NCBI RefSeq assembly: GCF_030936135.1
Contig: NC_082596.1
Span: forward strand, 13,368,155 to 13,432,154
Length of the DNA: 64,000 bases
DNA from: Gavia stellata
Taxonomy: Eukaryota > Chordata > Aves > Gaviiformes > Gaviidae
Direction of reading: 5' to 3'
Every line of letters starts with the position of its first letter. The first letter of the stretch is position 1. Positions 55,039 to 64,000 of this stretch are shown piece by piece. The notes beneath the pieces were generated by a model. It saw nothing but the letters and a program-made list of their open reading frames with translations, made no database searches and was not told where the DNA came from. Made by a program: the position numbers and the translations under genes.

Positions 55039-58000
55039 CTAAAAAGGGACCAGAAAAGAGAAATATTAAAGTTCCTGATGCAGCTTCCGTAGCACAGGTA
55101 TGTATCTATAAAGAAAATGCCAGAAAAACCCTCTTTGATAGTTCAGTTCAAAATAGTGAAGAGTTCATAGTGCACTTGCTGAGCAGCAGTCCAGCAAGAT
55201 GCTGCAAGATTGTACGGTGCTACGGAAACATCTATTTCCAGTCTCTGAAATGTTGCTTTTGCCCCTGATCCCTCTCTCTGCCCATGGCAATAATCACATT
55301 ACTGGATCAGTAAGCATCCTTAGTCATTAGAAACCAGCGTGTGTAGGAAAGAGTAAGATATTTCCCTGCAACAGCAGCCTAGAAGGGTTGACTAGTGTCG
55401 GAGAACTCGAGTGCAAGTAACAACCAACACAGGGAACTGCAATGCAGCAGGTGTTCGCAGTCATCTTGCATTTACACATATCTGATTACTCAAAGGCAGG
55501 GGAGATACTATTCCTCCATTAAGTTCTAAATCAAAGCCAACTGAGTCAGCTTTTGCACTGACTACAGAGGAACTGGATCAGAGCAGCAGTCAGAATTGGA
55601 AGTTGCTTAGTGTCTCTCAGAAGCGATGAGCCCCTTGGCAAACCTACAGTTTGTTACTCCCCAGACTGCAGTATTTGCTCTGTATCTGCTTTCCCTCCAG
55701 CCCTGAACTTTGCCCTCACACCAGCCCAACTGCAAGGCCAGAATATGCAGACTGGAGGAAACGTCTGATGTAACCCAGTCTACAGCTTAGAGGGATGCTC
55801 AGGTGAAGAAGGGCACAAACCTAGGCTGGGGGCAAGCACTTTTCTTTTGAATCCTGAACCACTGAATGAAGTCAGAGGGGGAAAAGGTTAACTGCCGTAG
55901 TTTCAAGAGAAAAGTAACCATGGCTGCTCTTTGCCAGGAGTCTGATCTGCTCTGACCCCTGTAGGAAAGGTAGAAACCATTCTGTCCCGTTCGTGGATCC
56001 CAGAGAGCTCAGTGGAAAGTGCTGGTCTGCAGTTTTAGGTTTAGGTGCCTTATGCATCCTTTTTCCGGAACTGGCCCGGTACAAGCTTTGCTGACTCAGA
56101 ACCATGCTGATCAGAGGTTTCCGATTCCTCAGCCTATTCAGCTCTGACTACAAACATCCGTGGGCTTGTTGTTTTATGTTCTCACTGACGATCTGCACAA
56201 ATAATCTTTTTAAATGTCCATTTCAAGAAAACTGGAAGAGAATGAGTTTAAAGAACAGAGTGGGAGAACCATTGGATTTACCGTGACAGCTTTCCTGCTG
56301 TACTTAAGTATTTATTTTAATACAGATTATTCATGTGCACATTTAAGGATAAAGAACCAAACAAGAGTAGGCTCTAATGAATGGATTATAAAATCCATAG
56401 GATGGAATTTGCTTCAGCTGCAAAAAGCTTGTGTAATTAGGCTTACCATTATGGACAGCGTAAGTGAGGAAGGGAAGATGATGTCTGGGAATCCCAGACC
56501 CAGGAGTCCCAGCCATAACCCAGCCCCCAAAGCCCTCTGTTTGCACCACACCTACACTATGGCACAGCTTTGTGATTTGCCTAATCCCAGCTCTCGCCAC
56601 TTCTGAGGTCTAGCCCCTAACTCTTTTCTTGTTAACCTGTTTGGGCCCTGCACATGGAAAATCCTTATGTCCAGCCAAGCATGGTCCTACTGCTGAAGTG
56701 GGTCTGGCAGAACGGGGCCGATTTCTATCTGTGTGGGAATTTAATATAGCACAAGCCCAGCAATTTGCTGTTGTAGCTCAAGAACAATTAGTAGCGCATA
56801 ACAGCACTTGCTTACTGCTAGACTGGTAAGCCTGTTCTCCAGTTCCCAACTTGTCTTTTCCTCCCAGATGCTTTTGTTTTAAAATTAATGTGATTCTTCA
56901 TATAGTTTAAGATTTGAAAGATACATAATTCCCTGCTTTATGTGCACTGAGTGTAGCAGAATAATAATTTCATAAAACTGTTCTGTGAATGGTAAAGAAG
57001 CCCAAAGTGGGTTGTTCCAGTAGAGTTACAAACACAGCTGCTGCTGTTAACAACTTCAAGTTGCTGTCACAATGTCTGTAGGAAGTGAAATATTCTCTTA
57101 AATTCAGAAAGATTGTGGCAGAGCATAACACAGTCCATCAGAGAGGTTTAATGAAAGGAAAAATTGTTTCAACAAAGCAAACAGGAACATTCCTGTGAAG
57201 AGCGGATGGTCTAAGAACTGGTCAGTAGGTGGCACTGAAGCAGTATGAGAGCTATCCATCGGAAAAAACAGTGAGACCTCTCCCGTTTTATTCAATTCAG
57301 GAGATAACAAGTCTCTCTATGCCTCTCTTCTTACTCATGCGCTGTATCTGAATGCCATTCATGTTATGTTAGACCTTGCAGCTTTAGGAAACAGCTCAGC
57401 AAAATGCATGAGAACACCACGAAGCCCTCGTCCTGAAGCAGATGAAGAATGACAAACAGCAGAATTTACAAAAGAGACATTTGGATGCTTCAGTTGACAA
57501 ACCAGGAGGATTTCTCCACAAAAGCAAGGAGGAGCATACTTTATAAAACATTTATACAAGGTCAAGAGCACCAGAATTTTTTTTTTTTTTTTAAAGATTT
57601 ACATTACACTTGCAGTCCTCCTCAGGTGCTGCGGCTATTATACTAGCTTGCATTTGTGCATGCTCAGAGCCAATGCTTCCTCTTTGATGAAACCCACTTT
57701 GTTACACACACACACACACACACAGAGCCAATGAGACCTAGCTGGCACATTCTGGGATATTCCCGCATAATTTTATTTTTTTAATCAAGTCTGACATCCC
57801 AAGCAGGGATGGAATAAAAGGCCACGCACTATCAGATGGCATTGTTAGCCATGATACTTGTGGCTTCTGCCAACAGCAGCTCGAAAGCAACGTTTCAGCC
57901 AAGCCTCAGCTTGGCTCACAAACCTTGGACTAATTCTGCATAACGACAGCTGCCGAAGGGCTGCTGGAGGTGAGCAAGTCCGAAACAAAGTCTCCAAGAT

Positions 58001-59309
58001 CAGCTCTGCTGCTGCCTAACCTTGGGGGCACCTAAAATACTTAGAAAGTTGGGCTCTTCACAGACTTGCATAGGTGTCTACAGTTCTCTGTAGATCCCCC
58101 TCCCTTGCCTGAGGAGAGAGAGAAGTGTTTGGGCAGGCGGAGTCGGAAAGGCTATTAGCACACTCAGCCGGAGGGTGCTGTCCCCACAGCTGAGACATAA
58201 CCGACTGTGCAAACCACCTTGGTCCATCTCGGTGTAAAACAAAAGCTGGTCACCTTAAATTATCTTTCACAGAAAGCGGCGTAAATTTCAGTGAGCCACT
58301 CACGGAATTTAAATACTTCTATCCTTAGTTGTACCTTTATTGCCTCTACCCCGACTTGATTCTTTACTTCCACAAAAGCTCATGAAGTAAGGACCTAACC
58401 TGACAGACTGGAGTTTTAGTCTCAAATGAGAAGAGCAGAAGTTTCCCATGAAGTGCATATGAGCTACTTGGATCTGTATCAGTGCTTCTTTTTTGCTTTC
58501 ACTAGGATCCTACCACCACCTCAGAGAGGAGATACAGAAAGAAACTGCAGACATCTGCCCGGCCTCTGCCTAGCAGCTTGCCTGTTACATAGATGTGTCA
58601 CAGACAGCGCCTCCAGAATTTCTCAGATGTCCTACTCATGCTCTTCAAAACAAAAAAAACACCAAGTAAACCCCCATCATTTATGACTACCAGGGATTTT
58701 AATAATACTAAAAAAGAACAAAAAGCCTTTACAAATCAGTCCTGTCAGTGTGCTCCCAAAGACCTAGGGAGAACTGAAATTCAAACCAATGCTTTTAAGT
58801 GTTAGACCTGATGCTAACAGTTGTATATAAGCAGTAAGAGCATCTGTTCTGAGTAATTTTGAAATGCACTGTGCAAGCTGTATTTTACACAGGCTTGCAG
58901 TACGGAGGGCTGATCTCATCAGGACTCATGAAGTAAGAGGACTTAAAAGAAACCCCCCTGCTGGGCTCACCAGCCCTAGAATGATGAATCCGTGCACCAA
59001 ATTGCATCTTCTTAATTTTTATTATTTGAACAAAATACCAGACTGGCCCCTGTTTTCTTTCAACTGGCAACCAGGTGGGACCAGGCAAGTCTGCTGCAGC
59101 TCAGGTATGCTTATTCCAGCAGAGCTGCTTTGAGAATAGGGCTAGGTGAGAAAGCACCGTGCACACAGTTAGGTTAGCCAGCTTCTCCTGGCACGCATGG
59201 CAGCAGAGCAGAACAGAGGCCCAAGCAATGCCAGAAAGAAACACAGAGGCCTAGCTCTGGAAAACGGCTAGAGCAGAGCCAGTTGCAAAAGGCTAACGCT
59301 TGGCATGTG
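55039..59309. other. Single-copy DNA, probable NTAQ1 intron 5
   Basis: No coding homology recognised. It contains a T-run at about 57,576-57,592 and a (CA)n tract. Its right end is where the 59.3-kb direct repeat becomes detectable. Confidence 0.5.
57703..57724 (+). repeat. (CA)n microsatellite
   Basis: About ten uninterrupted CA units. Confidence 0.9.
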
Positions 59310-60152
59310 AGTTCTGATAAGATATTGAGGAGTTTCAGGTTTTTTTATTCAGTCAGTTAGTTTGGTGTTGTTTGTGGGGGGTTTTTTGTCTTAAAATAAT
59401 GCTAAGGTTCTTAAAAAAAAAAAAAAATCACGTGGTTCCAACTTCAATTTTTTTAAGCATGGACTAGAATTTATAACTGAAGCTTATTTTAGAAGGTTTA
59501 TTTTGCAACTCCATGACCAGCACAAAAACAGTTTAAGAATTATTCCTTTTGAGTTAATATTAAAAAAAAAAAAAAAAAAAAGCTGAACTGGTTACTGATA
59601 GAGATTCCTTGATTCCATTCCAAAAGGAATGTCACAGTCATTAAACATTTCCTGGTATATTTCATAAAAAAAACCCCTATCACTGGTCCCAGCATCCTGT
59701 CCCAGCTCAACACTGGGTAATTACATTATTCTACCTATGGTCTTGTTTAACTTACATTTGACTTGGATACTATGGAATTTCCTTTTCCAAAGTGCTATAT
59801 TCAGACTTAACAGCTGTCCTGCTCTGGAAGAGGCAATATTTTAGTATCGAGAGTAAACATTCTTGTCTTTTTAAGTTTATTAAAAGCTTTAAAACCCTGT
59901 GGGATAAGAAGAGCAGTGTATATAAATGTAACTAATATGCTTTAACACAGCAAATTGTAGCAACACAATAGTACCAGAGCACCGATTACCTTTAAATAAC
60001 AGGAGTTCATGGACACATTTCACAGCACAATGCTCATACGTTAAAAAAGACGGACACATTTTTATTGCACTTTTTCAGCCTTCACGCTTTTTTTTTAAAC
60101 ATCAAAGAAGACATATAGCACACAGAAGTAACAGAAGAACCTTGTATGCTTT

Positions 60153-61298
60153 TGTATTGGGTTTGCCTGGCAAGGTTTTGGTAGCAGGGGGGCTACAGGG
60201 GTGGCTTCTGTCAGAAGCTGCTAGAAGCTTCCCCTATGTCCGATAGAGCCTATGCCAGCTGGCTCCAAGAGAGACCCACCACTGGCCAAGACTGAGCTAA
60301 TCAGTGACGGTTGGTAGCACCTCTGGGATAACATAGTTAAGAAGGGGGAAAAAAACCTGCGCACCACCAGCAGCAGTCAGAAGAGAGGCATGAGAACATG
60401 TGAGAGAACCTACTCTGCGGACACCAAGGTCAGTGAAGAAGGAGGGGGAGGAGATGCTCCAGGTGCCGGAGCAGAGATTCCCCTGCAGCCCCTGGTGAAG
60501 ACCATGATGAGGCAGGCTGTGCCCCTGCAGCCCATGGAGGTTAATGGTGGAGCACATATCCACCTGCAGCCCCTGGAGTACCCCATGCCAGAGCAGGCAG
60601 ATGCTCGAAGGAGGCTGTGACCCCATGGAAAGCCCACGCTGGAGCAGGCTCCTGGCAGGACCTGTGGACCCGTGGAGAGAGGAGCCCATGCTGGAGCAGG
60701 TTTGCTGGCAGGACTTGGGACCCCGCAGGGGACCCACACTGGAGCAGTCTGTTCCTGAAGGATTGCACCCCGTGGAAAGGACCCATGCTGGAGCAGTTCA
60801 TGAAGAACTGCAGCCTGTGAGAAGGACCCATGTTGGAGAAGTTTGTGGAGGACTGTCTCCCATGGGAGGGACCCCACACTGGAGCAGGGGAAGAGTGTGA
60901 GGAGTCCTCCCCCTGAGGAGGAAGGAGCAGCAGAGACAAAGTGTGATGAACTGACTGCAACCCACATTCCCCGTCCCCCTGTGCCACTGGCAGGGAGGAG
61001 GTAGAGAATTTGAGAGTAAAGTTAAGCCCGAGAAAAGGGGAGGGGTGGGGGGAAGGTGTTTTAAGATTTAGTTTTTATTTCTCATTGTTCTACTCTGATT
61101 TGATTGGTAATAAATTAAATTAATTTTCGCCAAGTCAAGTCTGTTTTGCTTGTGACGGTAACTGCCAAGTGATGTCCCTGTCTTTATCTCGACCCATGAG
61201 CCTTTCGTTATATTTTCTCTCCCCTGTCCTGCCGAGGAGGGGAGTGATAGAGCGGCTTCGGTGGGCACCTGGCGTCCAGCCAGGGTCAACCCACCACA
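60153..61298 (+). mobile_element. Solo LTR of an avian ERV-like element (copy in direct repeat B)
   Basis: Orthologous to 844-1,989 through the 59.3-kb duplication, with the same termini and the same flanking 5-bp duplication. It differs at several single bases, so it was duplicated with the block and was not inserted independently. Confidence 0.9.
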
Positions 61299-62158
61299 GC
61301 TTTTGTAATCATCTTCTCAAGAGCTTAGGAATTTGGCTACTCTAAATTACAGCAAAATAATAATAAATAACAATATAAATTAATATAATGCTATGATCTA
61401 AATGTGCCTCACAAACAAATTGATACTAAAACAATATGTGGTCAATTCTGTCAGCCATTAAATTGCAGTCACCTCTAACATGAAATATGTAAGCAATGTA
61501 ATCTTGTGCAAACACAAATTAACATGGAAAGCAGAGTACTCTATCTAAGTGAAACAACAGGGAGAAAACAGTTATCTGCAATGGAATTTGGCATAGATGT
61601 GAACATTAATACCCCAAGCTCTTGGATGATAACAAAAGGTCTGCCACCCAGTTTTCCATCAAGTTTAAAATAAGGCGCTTTTATGCCTGATAAAACTGTG
61701 CTGAGACACTACTTTACCAGTCTCTAAAGGAATAGAATTACCAGTTCCACTTGTTGACAGCAATGTTTTCTAAACCTGTATGTTGGCCTGCAAGGATAAG
61801 TGGTCATGTACAGAACTGCATCACTGAAACACAGGGCTTAGATTCAGCTAAAAGTTAAAGCACGTGCTTGTTCCACAACAGTTAAACCTAGACTCCTCAC
61901 TGACTTACAGCACTGTGCGCACTGAAGCATGCATCATTGTAAGATATCTCAAGTGAATACAGGGAAGAAAAAAAACAAAGCTGGAGAAACTGGTACTGAA
62001 TGGAAGTTGAACTAAACATCCTGGATCTAATACGATTTATTCCTGTTCTGACCCAGATCTTGAAGCTACCAAGTGAATGACCTTCCACCTTCAGTGGGTG
62101 CAGGGTAACGAGTTTCCTTCGTCTGCAACATTCAGCCAACTGACCAGGAGACCAGGGC

Positions 62159-62674
62159 ACATCAGTACAGAGCTGGAATACTGTGTCCAGTGTGGAGCTC
62201 CTCAGTACAAGATAACCCCCAAAACAGTGACATACTGGACTGAGCCCAGAAGACGAACATCAAGTTGTTTGGGGCGGGAGAAGATGGTATTCAAGGAGAG
62301 GCTGAGGGAACTGCACCTGTTCAGTCTTAAACAGAGAAGGTGAAGAGGAGACGTTTCTGCTGTCTACATCTACCTAATCAGAAAACACAGAGAAGATGGA
62401 GCCAGAGCCTTCTTGGAGGAGCATGGCAACAGGACAAGAAGCAAAGAACAGAGTTGGAACATGGGAAATTCTGATTAGATACAAGGAAAATATTTTATTT
62501 TTTTTTTACCATGACAGTGGTCAAATATTGGAACAGACTGCCCAGAGAGACGGTGGAATCTCCATCCCTGGAGGTGTTCAAGGCGAGACTGACCAGAGCC
62601 CTAAGGAACCCCTGTTTTGAGCAGGGGTTGGACTGGATGACCTATGGATGTGCCTTTCAGCATGGCAAGGTACA
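62159..62674 (+). mobile_element. Old CR1 LINE 3' fragment (copy in direct repeat B)
   Basis: Same CR1 remnant as 2,850-3,365 with a few substitutions. It was duplicated with the 59.3-kb block. Confidence 0.85.
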
Positions 62675-63128
62675 GAGCAAAGAAATAGAGCATGGCAGAA
62701 ACTGAAGAGCTATGTATCTTTCACTATCTATTAACATTGCAGAGACAATCTGGAGGTTGGTTGAGACCCTGTGGCTGCTACTCAACAGTGAGGTAAAGCT
62801 CAGCCAAGCAAGAAAGATCAGGGGAGAGTTACAGGGTTTGCAGTGATGGAGTCATTCACTGCAGCTGGAGGTACATGTACACATCTGAAACTGTCCGAGT
62901 CATTCTGTAACTTGCTATCTGCAAGTAATGTTTCCTACCATTCTGATTTGAGTAGAAGTTTTCACTCCTGGTCTGGCCTGATCTATATTCCTCATACTTT
63001 CATTAGCTCTCAACTATCACAAGAATAAGGTTTCCCCAGGCAGAAAGTCCTCAGCAACCAGGAGGCCCCAGCTAACACTGAACCGGCCACTGCAGTCCAG
63101 GCATCCTCCACTCGCTGCACTACCTTTG

Positions 63129-63527
63129 TGTGCTGGTTTCGGCTGGGATAGAGTTAATTTTCTTCATAGTAGCTAGTATAGGGCTGTGTTTTGGATTTGT
63201 ACTAAAACCAGTATTGATACACAGGGATGTTTTAGTTACTGCTGAGCAGTGCTTACACAGAGTCAAGGCCTTTTCTGCTTCTCACACCGCCCCGCCAGCA
63301 AGTAGGCTGGGGGTGCACAAGAAGTTGGGAAGGGATACAGCCGGGACAGCTGACCACAACTGACCAAAGGGATATTCCATACCATATGATGTCACGCTCA
63401 GTATATAAACTAGGGGGAAGGCTGGCCGGGGGACCGCTGCTTGGGCTGGGCATCGGTCGGAGGGTGGTGAGCAATTGTTTTCATTTGCATCACTTGCCTT
63501 TCTTGTTTGTTGTTGTTTTCATTACAA

Positions 63528-63569
<42 letters not shown>

Positions 63570-63725
63570 TTTTACTTCATTTCATTTATTAAACTGTTTT
63601 TATCTCAACCCACGAGTTTTCTCGCTTTTACTTTTCCTATTCTCTCCCCCATCCCGCTGGGGCAGGGGAGGAGTGAGCGAGCGGCTGTGTGGTGCTTAGT
63701 TGCCAGCTGGGCTTAAACCACGACA
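63129..63725 (+). mobile_element. Solo LTR, avian ERVL-like (copy in direct repeat B)
   Basis: Same insertion, same termini and same target duplication as 3,820-4,416. The (TTA)n run differs slightly. Confidence 0.94.
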
Positions 63726-64000
63726 CTTTGTATAAACCTTTACTGGAGATAAGGACCAAGACATAGAATTTAAGGTGCTTCATAACCTGGACTGTCTAGA
63801 GAACACCTAAAGCTTCACAATGAAGACTACTACAGCTGTGCTCCTGCCCGCATTCATCATTCATTTCTACTCTAGTGTGAAACACCAAGCTTCCTTAGAA
63901 GCCAAAGCAAAGATTAAGAATTAACTTCCCAGCAATTTAAAACCACGATAAACTTGGACCTAAACACAAAACATGTTTCTTTGACCCTGCCTTCTCTAAC

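Larger units (their letters stand above)
59310..64000 (+). repeat. Long direct repeat, copy B (period 59,309 bp)
   Basis: Same sequence as 1-4,691. Homology runs unbroken to the last base of the window, so the true right end lies outside. If it continues, NTAQ1 exons 5 and 4 are expected near 64,854-64,978 and 65,315-65,463. Both LTR insertions are present at the same places as in copy A. Confidence 0.97.

Overview
This window is bird nuclear DNA. CR1 LINE fragments with the typical avian 3' tail are scattered through it, LTRs with 5-bp target duplications resemble avian ERVL-type LTRs, and the only protein-coding content is a spliced vertebrate gene pair known to be neighbours, ATAD2 and NTAQ1 (WDYHV1). 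The species cannot be fixed from sequence alone.

Layout. (1) Bases 1-4,691 return in the same orientation at 59,310-64,000, with a constant offset of 59,309 bp up to the window edge and only about 25 differences seen by eye. The window therefore looks like one full period of a recent, about 59.3-kb direct duplication or tandem array. (2) Bases 3,713-9,596 also return inverted at 46,598-51,898. The two arms flank ATAD2. They carry NTAQ1 exons 4 and 5 (minus strand in the left arm, plus strand in the right arm) and part of a CpG island. (3) ATAD2 fills 12.3-45.9 kb on the minus strand. Twenty-seven coding exons can be joined in phase, plus one uncertain exon. They run from an N-terminal exon through both AAA modules and the bromodomain to the last exon, with a 3' UTR down to about 10.8 kb. 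Exon 1 is not seen. (4) 51.9-59.3 kb is single copy in this window. It holds the NTAQ1 terminal exon on the minus strand, so the matching upstream exons should lie in the 59.3-kb copy just past the right edge.

State of the genes. Every ATAD2 exon through the bromodomain is open and in phase, but two consecutive exons after it each carry an in-frame TAG, so the product would lose about 215 C-terminal residues. NTAQ1 exons 4 and 5 are open in the left arm. The right-arm exon 4 has a 5-base deletion and is frameshifted. NTAQ1 exons 1-3, which hold the catalytic cysteine, are not found in either arm.

History. A 597-bp solo LTR sits in both direct copies, while the inverted arm has an intact empty site. 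The inverted duplication therefore predates the LTR insertion, and the 59.3-kb duplication came after it. The right-arm breakpoint carries about 43 bp of an unrelated LTR. No bacterial-type genes, CRISPR arrays, tRNA or rRNA genes were seen. The unusual content is the amplified, rearranged ATAD2/NTAQ1 block and its signs of decay.
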